DNA from: Ketogulonicigenium vulgare WSH-001
GTDB taxonomy: Bacteria > Pseudomonadota > Alphaproteobacteria > Rhodobacterales > Rhodobacteraceae
Direction of reading: 5' to 3'
DNA length: 64,000 nt
NCBI RefSeq assembly: GCF_000223375.1
Contig: NC_017384.1
Span: forward strand, 1,862,501 to 1,926,500
The position numbers and the translations under genes are program-made. Of this stretch, positions 1 through 7,521 are shown one piece after another; the first letter of the stretch is position 1, and the number at the start of each line of letters is the position of its first letter. The notes under the pieces are model-generated. The model saw only the letters and a program-made list of their open reading frames with translations, was not told the DNA's origin and made no database searches.

Positions 1-55
1 CCCATGCCCCCGCCTGCTCGGGGCCGCCGCATTCACTCGTCTTTGGCCTGGCCAT
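1..55 (-). CDS. FecR-like anti-sigma factor, N-terminal fragment
   Basis: Only the first 18 codons lie in the window; the gene runs off the left edge. The reading begins MARPKTSECGGPEQAGAW. The EQAGAW part resembles the EAAxW start of the FecR N-terminal domain (DUF4880). An excellent Shine-Dalgarno, GGGGAGGG at 63-70, sits 7 nt before the ATG at 55. The gene follows a FecI-type sigma gene on the same strand by 25 nt, where FecR-type transmembrane regulators are normally encoded. Position and ribosome site are seen; the family is inferred mostly from context because so little protein is visible. Confidence 0.5.
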   Translation of the reverse strand, partial: MARPKTSECGGPEQAGAW

Positions 56-79
56 CGCTGGGCCCTCCCCTTTGGGCTG

Positions 80-616
80 CTAACCGCGCCGCCCCGGCAA
101 AACGCCAAGGCCGCCACCCACATCCTGCATCCGGCTGAGACATTCCTCGAGCGCCATTTTCACCTCATATTCAACAGTGCGTGTCGACACACCATGCCGT
201 TTCGCAATACTGGCATAGGGTTCGCGCCGCAGCCGCGCGGCGATCAAAATATCGCGGCGACGGGGGGTCAGATCGCGCAGGATCCGCACGAAATGCTGCA
301 ATTCCGATTTCGCGATGGCGCTTTGTTCGGGGCCGGGGCTAGCGCTGGGCACATCCAGCAGCGCATCCACCTCGTCATGGCGCAGACGGCGCGACTGCGC
401 ACGGCCATGATCAATCGCCAGATTGCGCACGACACGCAGCATATAGGGCACGGGCGCGGCCAGCACGGCAGGCGCATGGCGCACCACGCGCAGCCAGGCA
501 TCTTGCACGATATCCTCGCCCTCGGACGCCTCGCCGGTGCGGCCACGCGCATAGCGCAGCAACATCGGGCGCGCGCGCAAAAAGCTTTGCGCCAAGTCAG
601 TCTCGTCGGAATTCAT
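80..616 (-). CDS. FecI-type ECF RNA polymerase sigma factor
   Basis: A 178-aa ECF sigma factor with only regions 2 and 4. Region 2 covers about residues 15-80, with the DIVQDAWLRVVR core-binding helix and VVRNLAIDHGR. Region 4.2 is the helix-turn-helix around residues 128-160 (PYASIAKRHGVSTRTVEYEV). FecI-family sigmas are released or activated by a partner FecR when an outer-membrane receptor binds its ligand, usually a ferric chelate. The start of a probable FecR gene follows 25 nt downstream. No TonB receptor is visible, so the inducing ligand is unknown. The glycine-rich C-terminal tail (GGGLGVLPGRRG) is probably disordered. Confidence 0.85.
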   Translation of the reverse strand: MNSDETDLAQSFLRARPMLLRYARGRTGEASEGEDIVQDAWLRVVRHAPAVLAAPVPYMLRVVRNLAIDHGRAQSRRLRHDEVDALLDVPSASPGPEQSAIAKSELQHFVRILRDLTPRRRDILIAARLRREPYASIAKRHGVSTRTVEYEVKMALEECLSRMQDVGGGLGVLPGRRG

Positions 617-735
617 CGCCCTTCGCCCCAGCAGTCACGTGAAAATGACGGCTGGCTGGAGTGACCCGGGCTGGCCTGATCGGGAATGCAACAAACCGAC
701 CATTAACCTTTGGCTAACGCTCGCCCCTTGGGGTG

Positions 736-1215
736 TCAAGCAGGCGCGCCCGCGATCCCCTCGTCCTTGACCGCCTGCATCGCCACATAGGTCGAGGTGG
801 ACGCCACATGCGGCAGGGTCGAAATCGCCTCGGCCAGCACGCGGCGGTATTCGCGCATATCATGCGTGCGCACTTTCAGCAGGTAATCGAAACTACCCGC
901 GATCAGATGGCATTCCTCGATCTCGGGCACTTTGGCGACGGTGGCGTTGAACCGCGCCAAAGCCGCCTCACGCGTATCGGTCAGCTTCACCTCGACAAAG
1001 GCGACGTGATCAAGGCCCAGCCGCACCGGATCAATCAGCGCGCGATAGCCGCGAATGACGCCGCTTTCCTCCAACCGTTTCACCCGCGCCTGAGTCGGCG
1101 TTTTCGACAGCCCGATCCGGTCCGCCAGCGCGGTCAGCGGGATGCGCCCGTCTACCGCAAGGGCATCAAGTATCTTTCGGTCATATCCGTCCAGATCGAC
1201 AGTCTCTATCGTCAC
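736..1215 (-). CDS. putR: Lrp/AsnC-family regulator of proline utilisation, PutR-like
   Basis: Lrp/AsnC regulator with an N-terminal winged HTH (LDGYDRKILDALAVDGRIPL, then a recognition helix near LSKTPTQARVKRL) and a C-terminal RAM ligand domain of about 80 residues. It is transcribed away from putA, and PutR proteins of alphaproteobacteria activate putA in response to proline. The start is uncertain: the frame is open to 1269 with an ATG at 1251. I prefer the GTG at 1215 because family members begin only a few residues before the LDxxDRKIL motif. This gives about 159 aa and leaves a 108-bp intergenic region for both promoters. Confidence 0.85.
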   Translation of the reverse strand: MTIETVDLDGYDRKILDALAVDGRIPLTALADRIGLSKTPTQARVKRLEESGVIRGYRALIDPVRLGLDHVAFVEVKLTDTREAALARFNATVAKVPEIEECHLIAGSFDYLLKVRTHDMREYRRVLAEAISTLPHVASTSTYVAMQAVKDEGIAGAPA

Positions 1216-1323
1216 GATTTTTCGCTTTCTTTGGTCAATCCACGCTATCATATCGCAATAGACAGGCAAATCGACTTTTCAGGATCGGATAATAAAGACC
1301 GTCAACTTATTCCCGAGATCGCC

Positions 1324-4300
1324 ATGCAATCGCAATTCCCCGCCCTGCGCGCCGCCATCGACGCCGCCAATCTGACCGACGAGGCTGTGGCCATCACCGC
1401 GCTGGTCGCCGCCGCCGATCTGACGCCCGAGGGCCGCGCCCAGATCAGCGCCGATGCGGCAGATCTGGTCCGCCAGATCCGCGCGCAAAAGAACCCCGGC
1501 CTGATGGAGACGATCATGGCCGAATACGGCCTGGGGTCTGACGAGGGTCTGGCGCTGATGAGCATGGCCGAGGCGCTTTTGCGCATTCCCGATGCCGCCA
1601 CCGCCGATGCGCTGATCGCAGATAAGATCGCCCCCGCCAATTGGGGCAGCCATGCGGGCAAATCGCCCTCGCTGCTGGTGAACAGCGCGACGCTGGGCCT
1701 GATGCTGACCGGCACCGTGCTGAACGACACCGACAAAGGCGCGATCCGCGGTGCGATCCGCCGCCTCGGCGCGCCCGTGATCCGCGCCGCCACCGGCGTT
1801 GCCATGCGCGAGATGGGCAAGCAATTCGTGCTGGGCGAGACCATCGACCAAGGATTAAAGAACGCCGAAGCCTTTGAAAAGCTGGGCTTTACCAATAGCT
1901 ATGACATGCTGGGCGAGGCCGCGCGCACAGCCGCCGATGCCGATAAATACTTCCGCGAATACGAGGCTGGCATTGCCGCCATCGCGACGCGCTGCACCCA
2001 TGGCTCGATCAAGACAAACCCCGGCATTTCGATCAAACTCTCGGCCCTGCATCCGCGTTACGAGGTTGCCCAGCGTGACCGCGTGATGGCGGAACTGGCC
2101 CCCCGCGTGCTGGAACTGTGCCGTCAGGCCAAAGCCGCCAATATGGGCCTGAACATCGACGCCGAAGAGGCCGACCGCCTGCAACTGTCGCTGGACATCA
2201 TCGAATGGGTGATCGCGCAGCCAGAGCTGGCCGGATGGGACGGCTTTGGCATTGTCGTGCAGGCTTACGGCAAACGCTGCGGCGCGACGATTGATTTCCT
2301 CTATGCGCTGGCCAAGGCCTATGATCGCAAGATCATGATCCGCCTTGTCAAAGGCGCCTATTGGGACGCCGAGATCAAGCGCACACAGGTCGAGGGTCTG
2401 GCCGATTTCCCGGTCTTTACCCGCAAGCATCACACCGACATTTCCTATATCGCCAACACCCGCAAACTGTTCGCCATGGTGGATCACGTCTATCCGCAAT
2501 TCGCGGGCCATAACGCGCATACGGTCAGCGCGGTGCTGTTCCTTGCCCGCGCGGCGGGCCTTGCCGTGACCGACTGGGAATTCCAGCGTCTGCACGGCAT
2601 GGGCGAGCAATTGCACAAGCTGCTGCGCAGCACGCATGGCACCTCTTGCCGCACCTATGCGCCGGTTGGCAAACATGTCGATTTGCTGGCCTATCTGGTG
2701 CGCCGCCTGCTGGAAAACGGCGCCAATTCCAGCTTTGTGAACCAGATCATGGACGAGGCGATCAGCCCCGAGGCCGTCGCCACCGACCCCTTTGGCCTGC
2801 ATCAACCGGGCCTTGCCCTGCCCGCGGGCCCTGCCCTGTTTGGCGCAGGCCGCGTGAACTCCACCGGGTTCGATCTGACCGATATCCCGACGCTGCAAGC
2901 GGTCGAGGCTGCCCGCGCCCCCTTTGCGACCCATCACTGGCAAGCCGCGCCGCGCCTTGCCACCGGCGCGGGCACGGGCGTCATCGCCCCCGTCCTCAGC
3001 CCCGCGACGCTGGAACAGGTCGGCACCGTCACCAGCGCCGATGCCGCCACCTGCAGCGCTGCCTTTGACCTTGCGCAGAACTGGGACGCACCGGTTGCAA
3101 CCCGTGCCGCCGTGCTGCGCCGCGCCGCCGATCTTTACGAGGAAAACTTCGGCGAATTCTTTGCGCTGCTCGCGCGCGAAGCAGGCAAGACCCTGCCCGA
3201 TGCGGTGGCTGAACTGCGCGAGGCCGTCGACTTCCTGCGCTATTACGCGACCGAGGCGGAGGCGGCAGGCACCCGCGCCGCCCGTGGCACCTGGGTCTGC
3301 ATCAGCCCGTGGAACTTCCCGCTGGCGATTTTCAGTGGCCAAGTCGCCGCCGCGCTGGCCGCAGGCAATGCCGTCATCGCCAAGCCCGCACCGCAAACGC
3401 CGTTGATCGCAGACAAAGCCGTCGCCCTGTTGCTGCAAGCCGGCGTTCCCGCCCACGCGCTGCAACTGATGCCGGGCGGCGCGGAAACCGGTGCGGCGCT
3501 GACCGCCTCGCCGCGCCTTGCGGGCGTTGCCTTTACCGGCTCGACCGCGACGGCGCAGGCGATCCGCAAGGCGATGGCCGAGAACGCGGCCCCCGGCACG
3601 CCGCTGATCGCGGAAACCGGCGGCATCAATGCGATGATTGTCGACAGCACCGCTTTGCCCGAGGCCGCCGTGCGCGACATTATCAACGGCGCCTTCCGCT
3701 CGGCCGGGCAGCGCTGCTCGGCGCTACGCGTGCTTTACGTGCAAGAGGATATCGCCGATCGCGTCACCGACATGATCCGCGGCGCAATGGATCTGCTGTC
3801 GCTGGATGACCCGTGGGATCTGGACAGCGACGTTGGCCCGTTGATCGACGGTATGTCGCGCGACAAGATCGCGGCGCATGTCGACACCGCCCGCGCTACC
3901 GGCACCCTGCTGCACCAGGGCGCAGCCCCCGCTGGCGGCCATTTCCTTGCCCCCGCAATGATCAAGGTGCCGGGCATCACGGCGATCGAGCGCGAGGTCT
4001 TTGGCCCCGTGCTGCATATCGCCACCTTTGCCGCCAAGGATCTGGACCAGGTCGTCGATGATATCAACGCCTCGGGCTATGGGCTGACATTCGGCCTGCA
4101 CACCCGCCTGCAATCGCGCGTCGCCGACCTGTCGCACCGCATTCATGCGGGCAATATCTATGTGAACCGCAACCAGATCGGCGCGGTGGTCGGCAGCCAA
4201 CCCTTTGGCGGCGAGGGCCTGTCTGGCACTGGCCCCAAGGCGGGCGGCCCGAACTATCTGCCCCGCTTTGCCGCGCCTGAAACCCGCGCAACCCGCGCCG

Positions 4301-4671
4301 GTTTCATGCCCGGCCCGACCGGCGAGACGAACGAGCTGATCCTGTCGCCGCGCGGCAAGATCCTCTGTGCTGGTCCAACGCCCGAGGATGTTGCCGCACA
4401 GACCGCCGCTGTCCGCGCGCTTGGCGGCGTGGCGATGACCGGCGCTGCCGATTACACCAGCGCCGACATCGCCGCTGTGCTGTGGTGGGGGGATGAGACG
4501 CGCGCGCGCGAGATCGAACGCGCCCTTGCCCAGCGCAAAGGGGCCATCGTGCCGCTGATCACCAGCCAGCCCGATATCGCCCATATCATGCACGAGCGGC
4601 ACATCTGCATCGACACCACCGCCGCAGGCGGCAACGCCGCCCTGTTGGCCGAGGTCGGCAAGGCCGCCTAA
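1324..4671 (+). CDS. putA: Bifunctional proline dehydrogenase / L-glutamate-gamma-semialdehyde dehydrogenase
   Basis: A 1115-aa PutA that oxidises proline to glutamate in two steps on one polypeptide, passing electrons from FAD to the quinone pool and then reducing NAD+. The N-terminal half is the proline dehydrogenase barrel (RLVKGAYWDAEIKR). The C-terminal half is an aldehyde dehydrogenase with the WNFPLAIFSGQ cofactor site, a catalytic Glu in AETGGIN and a catalytic Cys in SAGQRCSALR, followed by the conserved GETNEL segment of the C-terminal domain. The reading frame is open 197 codons further upstream, but that stretch is antisense to putR; MQSQFPALRAAID at 1324 is the family-typical start. 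It lacks the ribbon-helix-helix DNA-binding domain of enteric PutA, consistent with control by the divergent PutR. Confidence 0.96.
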   Translation: MQSQFPALRAAIDAANLTDEAVAITALVAAADLTPEGRAQISADAADLVRQIRAQKNPGLMETIMAEYGLGSDEGLALMSMAEALLRIPDAATADALIADKIAPANWGSHAGKSPSLLVNSATLGLMLTGTVLNDTDKGAIRGAIRRLGAPVIRAATGVAMREMGKQFVLGETIDQGLKNAEAFEKLGFTNSYDMLGEAARTAADADKYFREYEAGIAAIATRCTHGSIKTNPGISIKLSALHPRYEVAQRDRVMAELAPRVLELCRQAKAANMGLNIDAEEADRLQLSLDIIEWVIAQPELAGWDGFGIVVQAYGKRCGATIDFLYALAKAYDRKIMIRLVKGAYWDAEIKRTQVEGLADFPVFTRKHHTDISYIANTRKLFAMVDHVYPQFAGHNAHTVSAVLFLARAAGLAVTDWEFQRLHGMGEQLHKLLRSTHGTSCRTYAPVGKHVDLLAYLVRRLLENGANSSFVNQIMDEAISPEAVATDPFGLHQPGLALPAGPALFGAGRVNSTGFDLTDIPTLQAVEAARAPFATHHWQAAPRLATGAGTGVIAPVLSPATLEQVGTVTSADAATCSAAFDLAQNWDAPVATRAAVLRRAADLYEENFGEFFALLAREAGKTLPDAVAELREAVDFLRYYATEAEAAGTRAARGTWVCISPWNFPLAIFSGQVAAALAAGNAVIAKPAPQTPLIADKAVALLLQAGVPAHALQLMPGGAETGAALTASPRLAGVAFTGSTATAQAIRKAMAENAAPGTPLIAETGGINAMIVDSTALPEAAVRDIINGAFRSAGQRCSALRVLYVQEDIADRVTDMIRGAMDLLSLDDPWDLDSDVGPLIDGMSRDKIAAHVDTARATGTLLHQGAAPAGGHFLAPAMIKVPGITAIEREVFGPVLHIATFAAKDLDQVVDDINASGYGLTFGLHTRLQSRVADLSHRIHAGNIYVNRNQIGAVVGSQPFGGEGLSGTGPKAGGPNYLPRFAAPETRATRAGFMPGPTGETNELILSPRGKILCAGPTPEDVAAQTAAVRALGGVAMTGAADYTSADIAAVLWWGDETRAREIERALAQRKGAIVPLITSQPDIAHIMHERHICIDTTAAGGNAALLAEVGKAA

Positions 4672-4676
4672 AACAA

Positions 4677-4709
4677 AAGCCCCGCCAGAGCGATCTGGCG
4701 GGGCTTTTT
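4677..4709. terminator. Bidirectional intrinsic terminator between putA and suhB-like gene
   Basis: A perfect 13-bp inverted repeat (4677-4689 / 4694-4706) with a GCGA tetraloop, followed by TTTTT on the plus strand and preceded by an A-rich tract that serves the minus strand. It lies between two convergent genes. Confidence 0.9.
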
Positions 4710-4731
4710 AATGCGGTGGGAACCCAAAGAC

Positions 4732-5547
4732 TTATTCGGTCGGGATCGCAGCCTCGGGGCGCGCGCGCACGAGTTTCGCGAATTTGTCAAAGATCTCGCC
4801 ATTCGCGGCAACGATATCGCCATGCACCAGCGGATCGTGGTCATCGCGGATCGGGCCGACGAAACCGCCCGCCTCTTGCACGATGATCATACCGGCGGCG
4901 ATATCCCAGATCTTCACCTCGCGCTCCCAATAACCCTCGAAACGGCCAGCGGCGACATAGGCCAGATCCAGCGCTGCCGCGCCCATGCGGCGCACGCCGG
5001 CACAGGTCGGCATGATACGCGCCAGATCCTGCAACGTGGCGGGCAAGGTGCGCTGCGTCGCAAACGGGATACCCGTCGCAAACACCGATTCCAGCAGCTT
5101 CGTGCGCGAGGAGACGCGCAAACGCTGCTCGTTCATCCAGGCGCCTGCGCCCTTTTCAGCGTAAAAGCACTCGTCCTTGACCGGATCGTAAACGACACCG
5201 GCGACGATCTGGCCCTTGTGTTCCAGCGCGATCGACACCGCCCAATGCGGCAGGCCGTGCAGGAAGTTCGTGGTGCCATCCAGCGGATCGACAACCCAGC
5301 GACGGGTCGGATCTTCGCCTTCGATCATGCCGGTTTCCTCGCCGAGGAAGCCATAGCTGGGACGGGCTTCCATCAGCCCGTTGCGAATGGTTTCTTCGGC
5401 GCGACGATCAGCGCGGCTGACAAAGTCGCCGGGGCCTTTCATCGAAGCCTGCAGATTTTCGACTTCGCCGAAATCCTTGATCAGCGCGCGTCCAGCCGAG
5501 CGCGCAACTTTGATCATAACGTTCAGATTAGCGCTGCCGATAGCCAT
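4732..5547 (-). CDS. suhB: Inositol-1-monophosphatase family protein, SuhB-like
   Basis: A 271-aa Mg2+-dependent phosphatase of the inositol monophosphatase fold. Metal-binding motifs are visible: GEE (GFLGEETG, near residue 70), the signature WVVDPLDGTTNF (about residues 85-96) and the C-terminal WDIAAGMIIVQEAGG. SuhB hydrolyses inositol-1-phosphate and in enterobacteria also acts in rRNA antitermination. The frame has a GTG at 5550 and an ATG at 5547; the ATG is preferred because GGAG lies 6 nt before it. Two other proteins of this fold occur in the window, and this one is the most SuhB-like. Confidence 0.9.
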   Translation of the reverse strand: MAIGSANLNVMIKVARSAGRALIKDFGEVENLQASMKGPGDFVSRADRRAEETIRNGLMEARPSYGFLGEETGMIEGEDPTRRWVVDPLDGTTNFLHGLPHWAVSIALEHKGQIVAGVVYDPVKDECFYAEKGAGAWMNEQRLRVSSRTKLLESVFATGIPFATQRTLPATLQDLARIMPTCAGVRRMGAAALDLAYVAAGRFEGYWEREVKIWDIAAGMIIVQEAGGFVGPIRDDHDPLVHGDIVAANGEIFDKFAKLVRARPEAAIPTE

Positions 5548-5634
5548 CACGCACTCCAGAGTAATAAGTCTTTAGGGGTCAGGCCGGTGCTATAGGCGCT
5601 TGCCCCCTGTGGAGCAAGGGCAATTCGCCCTTTT

Positions 5635-6555
5635 TCAAAAGCCGTTTGCCTGCCCGTTTTGCAACATCACCGCCTGCGCCTGCGCCAGACGCACCAGATC
5701 CTGCACGAAAGGCCGCTCGGCATCGCCCTCGCGCACGGCGGCGTAAAGACTGCGGGATATGCCGCCCTCGGTCAGCGGGCGCATGACGTAATCCGCCTTA
5801 TAGCGCTGCTGGTGCACCACCCAGTCCGGCAGCACCGCCACCCCGCGATTGGACGCAACCAGCAGCAGGATCATCGCCGTCAGCTCCACCTGCCGGATCA
5901 TCGCAGGCTCGACCTTGGCGGGGGTCAGCAGTTGCGAGAACACATCCAGACGCGCGCGCTCGACCGGATAGGTGATCAGCACCTGATCGCGGAAATCCTC
6001 GGCGGTGACATAGGGCTTGGCCGCCAGCGGGCTTTGGCAACTGGCGACAAAGGTGGGCGCATAATCGAACAGCGGCAAGAATGTGACGTCATCGCTGGCC
6101 TCGGGGTCGGATGAGATCACCACATCCACCTCTTCGCGCCGCAGCGCAGGCAGCGCGCCAAAGGCAAGGCCGGGACGGATATCCACATCGACATCGGGCC
6201 ATAGCTTGCGGAACTGCTCCATCACCGGAAACAGCCACTCAAAACAGGCATGACACTCGATCGCGATATGCAGCCGCCCTGCACTGCCCCCGGCCAGGCT
6301 TTTGAACTCGGCCTCCAGCGCGGCGATCTGCGGCAGGATGCTTTCGGCAGCCACCAGCAACCGCTTGCCCGCCGCCGACAGCTTCAGCGGCTTGGATCTG
6401 CGCACGAATAGCTCGACCCCGGCCTGATCCTCGATATTCTTCACCTGATGCGACAGCGCACTTTGCGTCATGTTCAAAAGGTCAGCCGCCTTCGCCAGAC
6501 CGCCCGCATCATGGATGGCCTTGATCGTGCGCAAATGGCGGAATTCGATATGCAT
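5635..6555 (-). CDS. metR: LysR-family regulator of methionine genes, MetR
   Basis: A 306-aa LysR regulator. The N-terminal winged HTH covers residues 1-65 (LLNMTQSALSHQVKNIED), followed by a periplasmic-binding-like effector domain. The MetR hallmarks IAIECHACFEWL and TYPVERARLDVF closely match enteric MetR, which senses homocysteine. It is divergent from metF, a classic MetR target. No convincing Shine-Dalgarno is seen before the ATG, so translation may start on a short or leaderless mRNA. Confidence 0.92.
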   Translation of the reverse strand: MHIEFRHLRTIKAIHDAGGLAKAADLLNMTQSALSHQVKNIEDQAGVELFVRRSKPLKLSAAGKRLLVAAESILPQIAALEAEFKSLAGGSAGRLHIAIECHACFEWLFPVMEQFRKLWPDVDVDIRPGLAFGALPALRREEVDVVISSDPEASDDVTFLPLFDYAPTFVASCQSPLAAKPYVTAEDFRDQVLITYPVERARLDVFSQLLTPAKVEPAMIRQVELTAMILLLVASNRGVAVLPDWVVHQQRYKADYVMRPLTEGGISRSLYAAVREGDAERPFVQDLVRLAQAQAVMLQNGQANGF

Positions 6556-6646
6556 ATGAGGAATGACTCATGATATTATTGAATATTATGAATTTGTCTC
6601 ACATTTGCGGCTGTGGCACAAGTGAGCGTCATTTTCGGGAATCATC
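6556..6646. promoter_or_regulatory. metR-metF divergent control region
   Basis: This 91-bp region is markedly AT-rich against the GC-rich surroundings around 6565-6600. It contains repeated TTCA/TGAA half-sites, for example TTCATAATATTCA read on the minus strand. MetR sites are built from TGAA-N5-TTCA half-sites, so this is the likely MetR operator and the overlapping promoters. I did not find a single perfect palindrome, so exact boundaries are uncertain. Confidence 0.45.
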
Positions 6647-7483
6647 ATGTCCGCGCCCATCATCTCGTTTGAATTCTTCCCGCCCCGCAATCTCGAGGCG
6701 GCGTTTCGTCTGTGGGATACGGTCAAGGCGCTGGCACCGCTGCGCCCCGCATTCGTCTCGGTCACTTACGGCGCGGGCGGCACCACCCGGCAGTTGACGC
6801 AAGAGGCGGTCGTGGCGATCCACAAGGCCACGGGCCTCAATGTCGCCGCCCATCTGACCTGTGTGAACGCAACGCGCGACGAGACGCTGGCCATCGCCGA
6901 TGATTATGCGGCTGCGGGCGTCACCCAGATTGTCGCCCTGCGCGGCGATCCCCCCAAGGGCGCGGGCAAATTTACCCCGCAGCCCGATGGGTTCCAAAAT
7001 TCGGTCGAGCTGATCGCCGCCCTTGCCGCCACCGGCAAATTCAAGCTGCGCGTCGGTGCCTATCCCGAACGCCACCCCGATGCCGCCAATACCGCGCAGG
7101 ATGTCGAATGGCTGAAACGCAAATTCGACGCAGGTGCGGATTCGGCGCTGACGCAATTTTTCTTTGATACCGAGGCGTATTTCCGCTTTCTGGATCTTTG
7201 CGAAAAGGCAGGCATCACCGGCAAGATCATCCCCGGCATTTTACCCGTGGAAAACTGGACGGGTGCCCGCCGCTTTGCCGAAAGCTGCGGCGCGCATATC
7301 CCGCCCGCCGTCATCGCAGCGTTCGAGGCAGCACCCAATGACGCCACCGCCGTCGCCATCGACCTTGCCACCCAAATGTCGCAGCAGTTGATGCAGGCGG
7401 GCGCGGACCATCTGCATTACTACACGCTGAACAAGCCAGACCTGTCGCTGGCCATCGCCGCGAACCTTGGCATCAGGCCGTAA
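6647..7483 (+). CDS. metF: 5,10-methylenetetrahydrofolate reductase
   Basis: A 278-aa FAD-dependent TIM-barrel reductase that makes 5-methyl-THF for homocysteine methylation. The N-terminus carries the family motif ISFEFFPPRN with the catalytic Glu, then SVTYGAGG and the folate/FAD loop ALRGDPPKG. The C-terminus ends HYYTLNKPDLS, also typical. The length is slightly below the usual 290-300 aa but complete. It is transcribed alone, divergent from metR, and is closed by a strong terminator shared with valS. Confidence 0.96.
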   Translation: MSAPIISFEFFPPRNLEAAFRLWDTVKALAPLRPAFVSVTYGAGGTTRQLTQEAVVAIHKATGLNVAAHLTCVNATRDETLAIADDYAAAGVTQIVALRGDPPKGAGKFTPQPDGFQNSVELIAALAATGKFKLRVGAYPERHPDAANTAQDVEWLKRKFDAGADSALTQFFFDTEAYFRFLDLCEKAGITGKIIPGILPVENWTGARRFAESCGAHIPPAVIAAFEAAPNDATAVAIDLATQMSQQLMQAGADHLHYYTLNKPDLSLAIAANLGIRP

Positions 7484-7488
7484 AGTAA

Positions 7489-7518
7489 AAAGCCGCCGGA
7501 TCACTCCGGCGGCTTTTT
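7489..7518. terminator. Bidirectional intrinsic terminator, metF / valS
   Basis: A perfect 12-bp stem (7489-7500 / 7505-7516) with loop TCAC, flanked by an A-tract and a T-tract, lying between the convergent metF and valS. Confidence 0.9.
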
Positions 7519-7521
7519 CAT

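Noticed and set aside
733..1323. Long N-terminal extension of the putA reading frame (197 codons)
   Set aside because: It lies antisense to putR and lacks homology to PutA N-termini; the family start fits at 1324.
5616..5632. AAGGGC-AATTC-GCCCTT followed by T residues on the plus strand
   Set aside because: No plus-strand gene ends before it; on the minus strand no T-tract follows, so it is not a convincing terminator for metR.
6598..6646. SAM or SAH riboswitch upstream of metF
   Set aside because: Only a short CTCAC/GTGAG pairing is seen; no conserved core of known SAM or SAH riboswitches.
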